From contig NZ_KQ958143.1 of the NCBI RefSeq assembly GCF_001546855.1, positions 1 to 64,000 on the forward strand: 64,000 nucleotides of DNA. The letters run 5' to 3'. Below the pieces are notes generated by a model. That model worked only from the letters and a program-made list of their open reading frames with translations. It was not told the origin of the DNA and did not search any database. Positions 45,457 through 53,855 of this stretch are shown one piece after another (position 1 is the stretch's first letter; every line of letters starts with the position of its first letter). The DNA is from Megasphaera sp. MJR8396C (GTDB lineage: Bacteria; Bacillota; Negativicutes; Veillonellales; Megasphaeraceae). The translations under genes were made by a program, and so were the position numbers.

Positions 45457-46856
45457 TAGTATCCTTCCTTCTCTGACCATGCTGCATGCAGGGCCGCAAC
45501 GGCATCACGGAGCTTACAGCTGGGAATTTTTGAAAATGACAGGAGAAACTCGTTGTCGGTTTCCTGTGAGGGTGTTTCATAAAAAGACTGCATCGATAAG
45601 ACACGGCAGCCTTGCTGCTCGGCTTTTTTGAGCAACTCCGCTTCTGACAGGGGACTGTGCAGGCGGACATGGCAATAGATGCCGGAAACGAGTTGGCCGA
45701 CGACGATCTCCGGGCCAAAGGCCTCCATGAGAAGCTTCCGCAAAAGCTCGCCTTTTTCCTGATAATCCTTGCGCAGCCGGCGGACTTGACGTGAAAGCTC
45801 GCCGCTTTGAATATATTCTGCCAACACGCACTGCTCAGGAACCGAAGCGCCCTGACGAAAGAGCCCCCGCTGCGCATGGTATAAGGGCATGAGTTCCGGT
45901 GGAAGCACCATATAACTCAGGCGGACAAAAAAGGGCAATACCTTCGAAAGCGCCCCCATATAGATGACGCGGCCGCTGCGGTCCAGTCCCTGAAGTGCCG
46001 GTACCGGGCGCCCGTAGTACCGAAGTTCACTGTCGTAATCGTCTTCGATAATGAGGCCGTCCGTCTCGCCCGCCCACTGGAGCAGGCGATGGCGAATACC
46101 GGCAGGCATGACCGTTCCCGTCGGAAACTGATGGGACGGACTGACATAGACCAGGCGGACATTGCTTCGCTCCAGTTCATCGACCTGAAGGAGACCGTCC
46201 TTGATAGGGATGGGAACGATGGAATAGCCGCTGTTGCGAAAGATTTCCCGCCCCAGTCTGAACCCCGGTTCTTCAACGCCGATGCAGTCGTATTTATAGC
46301 GCAGCAAGTGCGTCAGTATGCCCAGCAGCGAAATCGTGCCGGCACCGATGATGATCTGGGACGGCGCTGCATGAACGCCGCGCGTTTCGTAAACATACCG
46401 GCTCAGGGCACGGCGCAGGTCCGGCACTCCCTGGTCGTCATTGGCCGCTAGCAAGCGGTCTGGCTCAGACAAGACCCGATTCATGTACTTTCGCCAAATG
46501 TCGAGGGGAAATCGCTCTAAGGCCATGTCGCCGCTGGCAAAATCATAGTCATACACCGGCTGATGGACGATTTCCTGCACCCGCGTTTGCCGGTCTTCTT
46601 CCGGCACTTGTTCCCGCCGGCCCAAAGAGGCCACTTCATAGCGGGCTTTGTGACGGCGCAGGATATAGCCTTCGCTGGCCAATTGGTAATAGGCCTTCTC
46701 TACGGTCATCTTGCTGATGCCCGCCGCTTGGGCCAATTCACGCACAGAATCGAGACGCATACCGGCTACCATGCGGCTCGATTCTATTTCTTGGCGATAA
46801 TATTCATAAATTTGCACGTAAAATGGTTTGCTGATGGATTTGTCGAGTTGCAGCAT
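45456..46856 (-). CDS. MocR/PdxR-type regulator (GntR HTH fused to PLP aminotransferase fold)
   Basis: 466 residues. Residues 1-75 are a GntR winged helix (FYVQIYEYYRQEI...LDSVRELAQAAGISKMTVEKAYYQLASEGYI). From about 100 comes a fold-type I aminotransferase domain: LRRALSRYVYETRGV, IGAGTISLLGIL, SPSHQFPTGTVMP, EDDYDSELRYYGRP and YMGALSKVLPFFVRLSY with the PLP lysine. MocR proteins sense PLP or an amino-acid-PLP adduct and control vitamin B6, GABA or amino acid genes. Its coupling to a DNA repair pair is unusual. A plausible promoter (TTTTCA, 17 bases, TACAAT) lies at 46927-46955; the SD is weak. Confidence 0.92.
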   Translation of the reverse strand: MLQLDKSISKPFYVQIYEYYRQEIESSRMVAGMRLDSVRELAQAAGISKMTVEKAYYQLASEGYILRRHKARYEVASLGRREQVPEEDRQTRVQEIVHQPVYDYDFASGDMALERFPLDIWRKYMNRVLSEPDRLLAANDDQGVPDLRRALSRYVYETRGVHAAPSQIIIGAGTISLLGILTHLLRYKYDCIGVEEPGFRLGREIFRNSGYSIVPIPIKDGLLQVDELERSNVRLVYVSPSHQFPTGTVMPAGIRHRLLQWAGETDGLIIEDDYDSELRYYGRPVPALQGLDRSGRVIYMGALSKVLPFFVRLSYMVLPPELMPLYHAQRGLFRQGASVPEQCVLAEYIQSGELSRQVRRLRKDYQEKGELLRKLLMEAFGPEIVVGQLVSGIYCHVRLHSPLSEAELLKKAEQQGCRVLSMQSFYETPSQETDNEFLLSFSKIPSCKLRDAVAALHAAWSEKEGY

Positions 46857-46926
46857 TGCATCCGGCCTAAGGCCCCTTCTCCCCTCTGTGGCATTGCCAT
46901 GTCCATAGTTGTCTCTGTAATACTAT

Positions 46927-46955
46927 ATTGTACCGAAAAATGCGCCGCCTGAAAA
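46927..46955 (-). promoter_or_regulatory. Promoter of the MocR-SbcD-SbcC operon
   Basis: On the minus strand TTTTCA and TACAAT are separated by 17 bases, about 70 bases before the MocR start. Confidence 0.5.
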
Positions 46956-47005
46956 GGGGGATACGCCGTGATTCCTTAGCAAATCCATAGATTTTCTTAT
47001 AAAAA

Positions 47006-48277
47006 CTATCTTATGCTCATAGCAGCGGCAATAGCAGCTCCGACGGAAACGCCATCCTGGATGAGAATCGGATCGCCGGAAATCTGTTTTTCCCGTCCAG
47101 GTCCTTCATTTTGGCAGGCCTGCATGGCATCTTCCATCATCACCAGAGCGCCGCGAACGTATTTTAAAACGCTGCCGTCGATGGCAATGGTCTGATTCGG
47201 AATGGGCCGCTCTTTATATAAATGATGCAGGATTCCGCAGCCGACGGCACCGACCAACTGAGCCGAGCGGACAAAAATAGACGCGCCGATATGCCTTACA
47301 GGGCGCACATCTTCTAAGCGGACAATGCGGTTCCACAGCTTCCCCATCGTAAGCCGGCCTTGCTGGTCATCTTCACTTCGAAGGATGGCATTCATCGCCT
47401 CTGTCGTAAAGGGAGGCAGTTCTTGAACGCCAAAGTAGGTCAACAGGGTTTGGCGAAAGAGTTCCGAAGCATAGGCGCCGCTCATCATCTTTTCCAGCTT
47501 ATGCAGCCCCGGCTGAGACGACCCGGCATCAACGGCTTCATCCCAATGATGGCCCGTAACGCCGTTGTAATCGCCGGCTTCCAAGTTGACGATCATCTTC
47601 CATTCCGGCTCATAATAACAAGCATTAAACCCGGTGCCGCAAACCATGCCGACGCGCACCTTGTCCATCGTATACGACGCCGACAATAAGAGGGCCGTCG
47701 TATCATTTACAAGGGCTACTGGCTCGATGTCGCAGAGACCTTGTCGTACCAGAGCCGCTTTCAGTAAGGCGTTGACGTTCTCGCCTTCAACGCCGGAAAC
47801 AGCGATTTCCTTAGACCAGGCCAGGAGACGGCCGTCTTCGATGCCGGTCCGTTCCAAAGCAAAAGAAAAGGCATGCCCCAATCGATAAGACTGGCCGCGG
47901 CGGGCTACTTTGCCTACGAGCCGGGCCAGGAAATCAAAGAGTTCTACTGCCGTCGTCGAAGACGACAGGTAATCGTATTCTCCGGCAACTTTCAATGGTC
48001 GAGATACCTTTTTTTCAATGATATAGCAATGCCGTCCCAAGAGGCGAATCCGCGAGGCTCTTACATTCGTCCCGCCAAAATCCAGTGCTAAAAATACACC
48101 CGTTTCATCCCCTTCCGGCAGGGATGCATACGATTTTTCAGCAGATACCGTGGCTCCGGCCTCGCCGGCCAAGGCCCTGTCGATATCGGCCGAAAAATCA
48201 CGGGAAATCGCTTGCAGCCGCTCATCGGGCAAATAAAAATAACGGGCAATATCCGTCCAATCCATCCGTTCCTTCAT
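47006..48277 (-). CDS. Eukaryotic-type hexokinase
   Basis: 423 residues of the hexokinase_1/hexokinase_2 family, which is typical of eukaryotes and rare in bacteria. FLALDFGGTNVRASRIRL is the phosphate-1 loop. GHAFSFALERTGIEDGRLLAWSKEI matches the sugar-binding FSFP-x-x-Q segment (with Ala in place of Pro). ALVNDTTALLLSASY holds the catalytic Asp. GMVCGTGFNACYYE is the phosphate-2 region, and the C-terminal IAIDGSVLKYVRGA and QDGVSVGAAIAAAM close the ATP site. It phosphorylates glucose or related hexoses with ATP. I chose the ATG at 48277, which has AGGTGA eight bases upstream; earlier GTG and ATG codons fall within that SD. It has no operon partners. The PTS at 55 kb would not need it, so it may act on free intracellular hexose. 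Confidence 0.88.
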   Translation of the reverse strand: MKERMDWTDIARYFYLPDERLQAISRDFSADIDRALAGEAGATVSAEKSYASLPEGDETGVFLALDFGGTNVRASRIRLLGRHCYIIEKKVSRPLKVAGEYDYLSSSTTAVELFDFLARLVGKVARRGQSYRLGHAFSFALERTGIEDGRLLAWSKEIAVSGVEGENVNALLKAALVRQGLCDIEPVALVNDTTALLLSASYTMDKVRVGMVCGTGFNACYYEPEWKMIVNLEAGDYNGVTGHHWDEAVDAGSSQPGLHKLEKMMSGAYASELFRQTLLTYFGVQELPPFTTEAMNAILRSEDDQQGRLTMGKLWNRIVRLEDVRPVRHIGASIFVRSAQLVGAVGCGILHHLYKERPIPNQTIAIDGSVLKYVRGALVMMEDAMQACQNEGPGREKQISGDPILIQDGVSVGAAIAAAMSIR

Positions 48278-48398
48278 GACAGTCATCACCTCTCGTAAGT
48301 TTATAAATTTATTATACTATGTTCCCTGTCATGCCGCCAGTCCGGCCCATTTCGACCATATCAGTCAGGAATACCGATTGGTACTGATTGGCATAAAA

Positions 48399-48429
48399 CG
48401 ATTGACTTTTCCAGTCAATCGTCTATAAT
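48399..48429 (+). promoter_or_regulatory. thi operon promoter with a 23-bp palindromic operator
   Basis: TTGACT (48402-48407) and TATAAT (48424-48429) are separated by 16 bases. The -35 is embedded in a perfect palindrome, CGATTGACT-N5-AGTCAATCG (48399-48421), a likely repressor site. Two more GATTG copies lie upstream (48375-48390). Confidence 0.7.
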
Positions 48430-48456
48430 CAAAGGTAGAGTGAGACCGAAACGAAA

Positions 48457-48511
48457 GGTCGCACGAAGGGGTACACCACCTTGGGTGTAAGTCTTCGTGC
48501 GGCCTTTTTTT
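48457..48511 (+). terminator. Leader terminator of the thi operon
   Basis: GGTCGCACGAAG pairs with CTTCGTGCGGCC around an inner TACACC/GGTGTA stem, followed by seven T. An upstream GACC (48444-48447) could pair with GGTC and compete. It lies between promoter and thiS. None of the conserved TPP riboswitch sequences (CUGAGA, GAUCUGG) is present. Confidence 0.8.
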
Positions 48512-48534
48512 AGTGCATAGAAAGGAGGGCCATC

Positions 48535-48729
48535 ATGATACGCATCAACGGCAAGGACATCGCAGCAGACGGCCAGAACCTGCTGTCCTATCTTACCGAT
48601 CAGGCTTATCGTACGGACCGCATCGCCATCGAACTGAACGGCACCATCGTACCGCGCAAAGCCTATGACACGGTGACCTTAAAAGACGGCGATTCCATGG
48701 AAATCGTCCACTTTGTCGGCGGGGGTTAA
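48535..48729 (+). CDS. thiS: Sulfur carrier protein ThiS
   Basis: 64 residues, ubiquitin-like. MIRINGKDIAADGQNLLSYL at the start and the C-terminal IVHFVGGG with the Gly-Gly end that is adenylated and thiocarboxylated. It delivers sulfur to ThiG for the thiazole ring of thiamine. The adenylyltransferase gene thiF is not in this cluster. SD AAAGGAGG; thiG follows after 50 bases. Confidence 0.93.
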   Translation: MIRINGKDIAADGQNLLSYLTDQAYRTDRIAIELNGTIVPRKAYDTVTLKDGDSMEIVHFVGGG

Positions 48730-48779
48730 CCCTCATGACTAAGCAGAAAACCTACACAATATAAAAGGAGTGTCTCCCA

Positions 48780-49550
48780 ATGGAAAAGAAAGATACACTG
48801 GTCCTTGGCGGCCATGAATTCACGTCCCGTTTCATCTTAGGCTCCGGCAAATTCTCTGTCGACCTCATCAAGGCGGCAGTCGAACAAGGTGCCGCTCAAA
48901 TCGTCACCATGGCCCTGCGCCGCGTCGAAGCCGGTGAAAAAGACAATATCTTAGACTTCATCCCCAAAGGCGTTACCCTGCTGCCCAATACGTCCAGCGC
49001 CAGAACGGCCGAAGAAGCCGTCCGCATCGCCCGTTTGTCGCGGGAAATTGGCTGCGGCGACTTCATCAAAATCGAAGTCATGCGCGACTCCAAATATCTG
49101 CTTCCCGACAATAACGAAACGATCAAGGCTACGGAAATCCTCGCCAAAGAAGGTTTCGTCGTCCTGCCTTACATGTATCCTGACCTCTATGCAGCCCGGG
49201 CCCTCGTCGATGCCGGTGCCGCTGCCATCATGCCCTTAGCCTCGCCGATTGGCACCAATAAAGGCTTATCAACGAAAGACTTCATCCAGATTCTCATCGA
49301 CGAAGTCGATCTGCCGATCATCGTCGACGCCGGTATCGGCCGTCCGTCCCAGGCCTGTGAAGCTATGGAAATGGGTGCCGCTGCCATCATGGCGAATACG
49401 GCTATCGCAACGGCCGGCGACCTGCCGCTCATGGCCAAGGCATTCGGCGAAGCCATCCGCGCCGGCCGCAACGCCTATCTCTCCGGTCTCGGCCGCATCC
49501 GCGAAACGGCCTCTGCATCGGATCCGCTTACCGGTTTCTTAGGTGCCTGA
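48780..49550 (+). CDS. thiG: Thiazole synthase
   Basis: 256 residues, TIM barrel. [12 protein letters not shown] at the start and the Schiff-base lysine region ([17 protein letters not shown]) are clear. [35 protein letters not shown] and the phosphate-binding [29 protein letters not shown] are the family signature. It builds the thiazole phosphate from deoxyxylulose 5-phosphate, ThiS thiocarboxylate and dehydroglycine made by ThiH. SD AAGGAG is ideal. thiH follows after 14 bases. Confidence 0.97.
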   Translation: MEKKDTLVLGGHEFTSRFILGSGKFSVDLIKAAVEQGAAQIVTMALRRVEAGEKDNILDFIPKGVTLLPNTSSARTAEEAVRIARLSREIGCGDFIKIEVMRDSKYLLPDNNETIKATEILAKEGFVVLPYMYPDLYAARALVDAGAAAIMPLASPIGTNKGLSTKDFIQILIDEVDLPIIVDAGIGRPSQACEAMEMGAAAIMANTAIATAGDLPLMAKAFGEAIRAGRNAYLSGLGRIRETASASDPLTGFLGA

Positions 49551-49564
49551 GGAGGAATGCGATT

Positions 49565-50731
49565 ATGACAGAAGAAAAACGTATCGACCATATGACCTAC
49601 TTACCGGGCATGGAAATTCTCGATTCCGATATGCTCGACCAGGTCGTTGCCATTCACGATTCTTTTCATAACGAAGACTTTACCGATAAAGACGTTCGCA
49701 TGGCCTTATCGAAAGAACGCTTAGACCCGCGGGACTTCATGGCTCTCTTATCGACAGCCGCGGCCCCCTTCCTCGAAGAAATGGCCCAAAAAGCCCATTT
49801 GGTCACGCGCCGTCACTTCGGCAACAACATTTCCATCATGACCCCGATTTATTTTGCCAACTACTGCGACAACCACTGCATCTACTGCGGCTTTAACTCG
49901 CACAATAAAATAAAACGGGCCCGCCTGAACGACGAAGAGCTCCATCAGGAATGCAAAAACATCGCCGACTCGGGCATCGAAGAAGTCATCATGCTGACCG
50001 GTGAAAGTCCCAAGATGAGCGACATCAAATACATCGGCAACGCCGTCAAAATCGCTCGTCAGTACTTCCGGGTCATCAACATGGAAATCTATCCGACCAA
50101 CACCAAGGACTATACCTACCTCCACAAATGCGGCGCCGACTACGTCACCGTCTTCCAGGAAACGTACAATTCCGACAAGTACGAAACGCTCCACTTGGCC
50201 GGCCATAAACGAATCTTCCCGTACCGCTTCTATTCCCAGGAACGGGCTATCCTCGGCGGTATGCGCGGTGTCGGTTTTGCCGCACTCTTAGGCCTCGACG
50301 ACTACCAGAAAGACGCCTTGGCTACGGGCATGCACGCCTGGCTCATGCAGCGGAAATATCCGCACGCTGAAATCTCCTTATCCTGTCCGCGTCTCTGCCC
50401 GATCATCAACAACGATAAGATCAACCCCAAAGACGTCGATGAACGGAAACTGACGCAGATCATCTGCGCTTACCGCCTATTCATGCCCTACGCCAATATC
50501 GTCGTATCGAGCCGCGAAAGCGCATCCTTCCGCAATGCCATCATGAAAATCGCAGCCACCAAGGTATCGGCCAGCGTCTGCGTCGGCATCGGCGGCCACC
50601 TCCATCAGGACGGCTCGGAAATGGGTGATGAACAGTTTGAAATCACCGATGGCCGTTCATTCGACCAGATGTACGCTGACATCAAGAATATGGGCCTCCA
50701 GCCCCTTACCAGCGAGTATATTTATTTGTAA
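49565..50731 (+). CDS. thiH: 2-iminoacetate synthase
   Basis: 388 residues. A radical SAM enzyme with the CX3CX2C motif CDNHCIYC at residues 101-108. It splits tyrosine to p-cresol and dehydroglycine, the anaerobic alternative to glycine oxidase. MLTGESPK (near 142), the ThiH-type C-terminal SSRESASFRNAIM and GGHLHQDG (near 345), belongs to the family pattern. The choice of ThiH over ThiO fits an anaerobe. SD GAGGA. It ends the thiSGH unit before a terminator. Confidence 0.97.
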   Translation: MTEEKRIDHMTYLPGMEILDSDMLDQVVAIHDSFHNEDFTDKDVRMALSKERLDPRDFMALLSTAAAPFLEEMAQKAHLVTRRHFGNNISIMTPIYFANYCDNHCIYCGFNSHNKIKRARLNDEELHQECKNIADSGIEEVIMLTGESPKMSDIKYIGNAVKIARQYFRVINMEIYPTNTKDYTYLHKCGADYVTVFQETYNSDKYETLHLAGHKRIFPYRFYSQERAILGGMRGVGFAALLGLDDYQKDALATGMHAWLMQRKYPHAEISLSCPRLCPIINNDKINPKDVDERKLTQIICAYRLFMPYANIVVSSRESASFRNAIMKIAATKVSASVCVGIGGHLHQDGSEMGDEQFEITDGRSFDQMYADIKNMGLQPLTSEYIYL

Positions 50732-50772
50732 TACTTACCTGATATCCACTATTAAATACCTATATAGAACAA

Positions 50773-50819
50773 CGACGAAAGCAGGTCAGGACCTAATCCA
50801 CCCCGACCTGCTTTTGTCG
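50773..50819 (+). terminator. Terminator of thiSGH
   Basis: CGACGAAAGCAGGTC pairs with GACCTGCTTTTGTCG, rich in T at the 3' arm. Confidence 0.75.
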
Positions 50820-50949
50820 TAAACCGCATGTTCTAAAGCGTTTAACTCATACGAGGCCTCCAATATATTCTATTGGTATAATCATTGACGTTAGTATGAG
50901 ATTACTGTATATTTGTAGTATAAAATACTCTAATATTCAGGTGATAATT

Positions 50950-51540
50950 GTGTTAAAAGTAGCTGCAATTACAAACCACGAACTCGCGGCGACAAACTAC
51001 TGGGACCAGCTCGAACAAATTGCTGCATCCGACGTAGACTTCATCGTACTTCGTGAAAAAACGCTTTCTGAAGATGACTACACGGACTATGCCAAACGAG
51101 CACTGCGCCTCTGCAGCATTCACCAAAAGACGTGTATCCTTCAACATTTCGGCAAAGTTGCCATTCGTCTTCACATTCCCCGTTTCCAATGCTCCCTGTC
51201 ATATCTGGAAAGCCACTCTTCCCTGCTGTACTACATGACGACCTTGGGCGTTTCCGTCCACACCGTCGAAGAAGCAGTCAGAGCGGAACAGCTTGGCGCC
51301 ACGTATATCATGGCCAGCCACGTTTTCCCGACAAGCTGCAAGCCGTCCGATTCACCGATCGGCGTCGATACGGTCGAAGCGATTTGCAAAGCCGTAAAAA
51401 TTCCGGTCTACGCCCTAGGCGGCGTAACACCGACGACGGTATCCCAGCTCCATGACGTCAACATCACGGGCGTCGCCCTGATGTCCGGTCTCATGACCTG
51501 CCCGGATGTCCCGGAATACTTGAAAGAACTTCGTTCCTAA
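50950..51540 (+). CDS. Thiamine phosphate synthase family protein (ThiE/TenI), GTG start
   Basis: 196 residues, a shortened TIM barrel. VDFIVLREKTL (near 30) is the LRxK phosphate site, GATYIMASHVFPTSCKP (near 118) the mobile loop, and VYALGGVTPTTVSQLHDVNITGVALMSGLM the C-terminal phosphate site. ThiE couples the pyrimidine and thiazole halves of thiamine; TenI members instead isomerise the thiazole. With both phosphate sites present either is possible; the neighbourhood favours ThiE. The start is GTG behind AGGTGA. TATAAT at about 50877, over a CCAATA/TATTGG palindrome, suggests its own promoter, so it is not strictly in the thiSGH operon. Confidence 0.85.
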   Translation: MLKVAAITNHELAATNYWDQLEQIAASDVDFIVLREKTLSEDDYTDYAKRALRLCSIHQKTCILQHFGKVAIRLHIPRFQCSLSYLESHSSLLYYMTTLGVSVHTVEEAVRAEQLGATYIMASHVFPTSCKPSDSPIGVDTVEAICKAVKIPVYALGGVTPTTVSQLHDVNITGVALMSGLMTCPDVPEYLKELRS

Positions 51541-51558
51541 CAGATACGGGAGGGCTGT

Positions 51559-52080
51559 ATGACTCAAGCATATATCATCATCGACATGCAAAACGATTTT
51601 ATCGACGGCTCCTTAGGCACGCCGGGGGCTCAAGCCATCGTACCTCATGTCGAAGCAAAAATCGTTGCCAGCAAAAAAGATACCGATCAAGAAACGGATC
51701 TGATTTTTACACAGGATACCCACGGCAGCGATTATCGGGAAACCCGGGAAGGTCAAAAACTCCCCATTGCCCACTGCATCAAAGATACGCGGGGCTGGCG
51801 CATCACAAAACAGCTCCTGCCTTATACGCTAATGGCGGAGATTTTTGAAAAACCATCCTTCGGCTGCCCGGACCTGGTCGATGAAGTCAAAGATTATGAC
51901 CGACTCGTCCTCATGGGTCTTTGCACCGATATTTGCGTCATTTCCAATGCCATCTTACTGAAAGCCCATTATCCGGAAAAAGAAATCGTCGTCGACAGCT
52001 CCTGCTGCGCCGGTTCAACGCCGGAGGCCCATGAAATGGCATTGAAGATCATGCAGAGTTGTCAAATCGATATCGTATAA
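51559..52080 (+). CDS. Isochorismatase-like cysteine hydrolase, nicotinamidase type
   Basis: 173 residues. Catalytic triad: Asp9 (IIDMQNDF), Lys98 (IFEKPSFG) and Cys126 (GLCTDICV). TQDTHGSDY and HCIKDTRGW resemble the metal-site region of nicotinamidases (D-x-H), which fits hydrolysis of nicotinamide to nicotinate for NAD salvage. It lies 18 bases after the thiE-type gene with SD GGGAGG and ends at a strong terminator, so the two are co-transcribed. Another amidase activity cannot be excluded. Confidence 0.88.
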   Translation: MTQAYIIIDMQNDFIDGSLGTPGAQAIVPHVEAKIVASKKDTDQETDLIFTQDTHGSDYRETREGQKLPIAHCIKDTRGWRITKQLLPYTLMAEIFEKPSFGCPDLVDEVKDYDRLVLMGLCTDICVISNAILLKAHYPEKEIVVDSSCCAGSTPEAHEMALKIMQSCQIDIV

Positions 52081-52090
52081 CTTCATAAGT

Positions 52091-52126
52091 AAAAGGCTGC
52101 ACATCACACGGTGTGCAGCCTTTTTG
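52091..52126 (+). terminator. Bidirectional terminator between convergent operons
   Basis: AAAGGCTGCACA pairs with TGTGCAGCCTTT, followed by TTTTT. Confidence 0.85.
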
Positions 52127-52155
52127 TATCCTGATGACGCAGGAATAAGGTTTAA

Positions 52156-52569
52156 TTACGCGATAATGCCCGTAATCGTCGCCTTGTTCTGATTGTTATT
52201 GATTTTCTTTTCGTAGCCTTTTAGAATCAGGCAGCCGATGATGCCGCCGATGATCATGCCGGCAAAGGCCGTCATTTCCGGCGCAGCCTTCACCTGACCG
52301 CCCAAGACGTAGCCGATGATGCCGCAGACGATGATCAGCAGCAGTGGCACACCAAAGCAGACAATGCCCTTGACCCCCATGCCGGCATCGGGAATATTAA
52401 ACTGTACAAACTGGCCCTTCTTGGCACCAATCGGATTGACAGCGTCGATGACGACGTTGTCGGCGCACATGCTGTCACTGCACGGCGAGTACAGATTACT
52501 GCGGTTGGTCTGGATCTTGACCAAGCCGTCGGCACAAACTTCTTCAATAACACCCGTTCCCGTTCTCAT
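52156..52569 (-). CDS. rseC: SoxR-reducing system/RseC family protein
   Basis: 137 residues. The N-terminal 65 residues have a small beta domain with SPCSDSMCADN, the cysteine pair typical of RseC. Two membrane helices follow (about 72-92 and 98-116), then a basic tail. RseC-like proteins accompany Rnf-type redox pumps and anti-sigma control. Here the gene is last in an operon with a LUD-domain protein and a thioesterase, and no rnf genes are nearby. SD GGGGAG. Confidence 0.85.
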   Translation of the reverse strand: MRTGTGVIEEVCADGLVKIQTNRSNLYSPCSDSMCADNVVIDAVNPIGAKKGQFVQFNIPDAGMGVKGIVCFGVPLLLIIVCGIIGYVLGGQVKAAPEMTAFAGMIIGGIIGCLILKGYEKKINNNQNKATITGIIA

Positions 52570-52600
52570 ACAAATCTCCCCTCGTATCGATAATTAAGAC

Positions 52601-53245
52601 TTAAAAGCCCAGATCTTCGCCAACTAAGATGACCTTGATCCGGCCCTGCGGCTTACAGACCCGGGTCCGAACAACCTGAGCGCAAATGCTTTCCTGGTTC
52701 GTACAGTGAGCGCACATCCCCGTTTTAGCACAGGGAGTCCCGGCATTAGGGAAACGGCCGATATTCTTCGGCGAGGCTACGGTATGAGCCCGTTCGATGC
52801 CGATTTCAACGGTCGGAACGACTTTATTCATGCCGACGATGACGATGACCTGTTTCGGGCCGTAGCAAAGAGCTGCGACGCGATTGCCATTGCCGTCGAT
52901 GTTGATGAGCTGACCGTCCTGAATGGCAGCATTGGTGCCCATGATGAAGGTATCACAGAGCAGGGCCTTGCGCATCAATTCGACGCGTTCTTCCGGCGTC
53001 TTAGCCGAATCGCGGTCGATGACCGGGTTGTGTTCCAAGACATACGGCCGCAGGCCGATTTCATTGATCGAAGCCGAACCGCCCCAAGAGACGACATCCG
53101 TTTCCGGAATATAGGAAACGGCCTTTTTCAAAGCTTCTTCTACAGTGGGACAGTATGTAGCCTCAAAGCCACGGGCTTCAAACTTTTTAGCAACCAAGGG
53201 TCCCTTAATGTCATACATACGGTGAATCATATCGGTTCTATCCAT
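52601..53245 (-). CDS. LUD domain (lactate utilisation-type, DUF162) protein
   Basis: 214 residues. FEARGFEATYCPTVEEALKKA, TDVVSWGGSASINEIGL (near 54), ALLCDTFIMGTNAAIQDGQLINIDGNGNRVAALCYGPKQVIVIVGMNKVV (near 94-145) are the LUD core shared with LutC. A cysteine cluster C-x5-C-x2-C (CAKTGMCAHC, near 174) and further cysteines at the end may bind a metal or cluster. Members take part in lactate oxidation or other electron transfer; no lutA or lutB is present here. SD GAGGAGG. It follows the thioesterase gene by 13 bases. Confidence 0.88.
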   Translation of the reverse strand: MDRTDMIHRMYDIKGPLVAKKFEARGFEATYCPTVEEALKKAVSYIPETDVVSWGGSASINEIGLRPYVLEHNPVIDRDSAKTPEERVELMRKALLCDTFIMGTNAAIQDGQLINIDGNGNRVAALCYGPKQVIVIVGMNKVVPTVEIGIERAHTVASPKNIGRFPNAGTPCAKTGMCAHCTNQESICAQVVRTRVCKPQGRIKVILVGEDLGF

Positions 53246-53258
53246 TCTAAAAACCTCC

Positions 53259-53657
53259 TCATTTCGCCAGCATTAATTCTGCCGTAGCTTCGGCAGCTGG
53301 CGTGCCGTCGGCATGGGTTATCCGCCCTTTCATGATGAATAAGCGACGACGGTGTACTTCAGGCCAACCTTCGACTTTAATCGTTTCGCCGATGCGGATG
53401 GGGCTGCGAAAACGGATTTCAAGCCGCGCCGTATAGGCCGGCTTCCCGGCAGTTCGAAAAACATAGTCTCCCATGACTTCATCCAACAGGGTACTGGTCA
53501 GTCCGCCATGCATCCGATCCCCATAGCTTTCATGTTCCGCCTTGGGGGTAAAATAAGCCACACAGCGGCCGTCTTCCATATGCATATCCAGTTTCAAGCC
53601 AATCGGGTTATCACGCCCGCAGCCGAAACAATGATTCGTAGCGCTAGCGCCTTCCAT
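53259..53657 (-). CDS. PaaI-type hotdog thioesterase
   Basis: 132 residues. CFGCGRDNPIGL at the start, YGDRMHGGLTSTLLDEVMGD (near 44-63, with the HGG-x-x-x-x-L-D/E active loop) and LEIRFRSPIRIGETIKVEG fit the hotdog fold of PaaI/YbaW-type acyl-CoA thioesterases, which release free acids from aryl- or acyl-CoA. The N-terminal CxxC (CFGC) marks a common subgroup. It is first in the operon with the LUD and RseC-type genes; SD GAGGAGGG. Confidence 0.9.
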   Translation of the reverse strand: MEGASATNHCFGCGRDNPIGLKLDMHMEDGRCVAYFTPKAEHESYGDRMHGGLTSTLLDEVMGDYVFRTAGKPAYTARLEIRFRSPIRIGETIKVEGWPEVHRRRLFIMKGRITHADGTPAAEATAELMLAK

Positions 53658-53770
53658 AACACACCCTCCTCTACTTCAATACTCTTTTATTATACTATAT
53701 TTGGCAAGTCTCGCGAAAGATTCGACAAGCTTTGTGAAGGAGTTCACCCTTTTAGGAAAGTTTATTTATT

Positions 53771-53822
53771 CGAAAATGGTTATCATCTTTATATTGACAA
53801 TCGATTTCAAATACACTATACT
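53771..53822 (+). promoter_or_regulatory. Promoter with two Fur-box-like sites
   Basis: A perfect TTGACA (53794-53799), 17-base spacer and TATACT (53817-53822). CGAAAATGGTTATCA (53771-53785) matches the 7-1-7 Fur motif TGATAAT-N-ATTATCA at 11 of 14 positions; TGACAATCGATTTCA (53796-53810) overlaps the -35 and spacer and matches at about 10 of 14. Iron-loaded Fur would block the promoter. Confidence 0.75.
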
Positions 53823-53855
53823 AAAGGCAACAAAGCGAAAGGAGGGCATACCGAT

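Noticed and set aside
48430-48534. TPP riboswitch before thiS
   Set aside because: The conserved CUGAGA and GAUCUGG segments and the two-arm fold are missing; only a terminator-type hairpin is present.
50896-50949. Upstream extension of the thiE/tenI gene from ATG 50896
   Set aside because: It has no SD, and the encoded residues do not resemble the family N-terminus; the GTG at 50950 has a proper SD.
53352-53855. N-terminal extension of DUF3793 across the thioesterase gene
   Set aside because: It runs antisense through the thioesterase and across the promoter with its Fur-box-like sites; the family start is at 53856.
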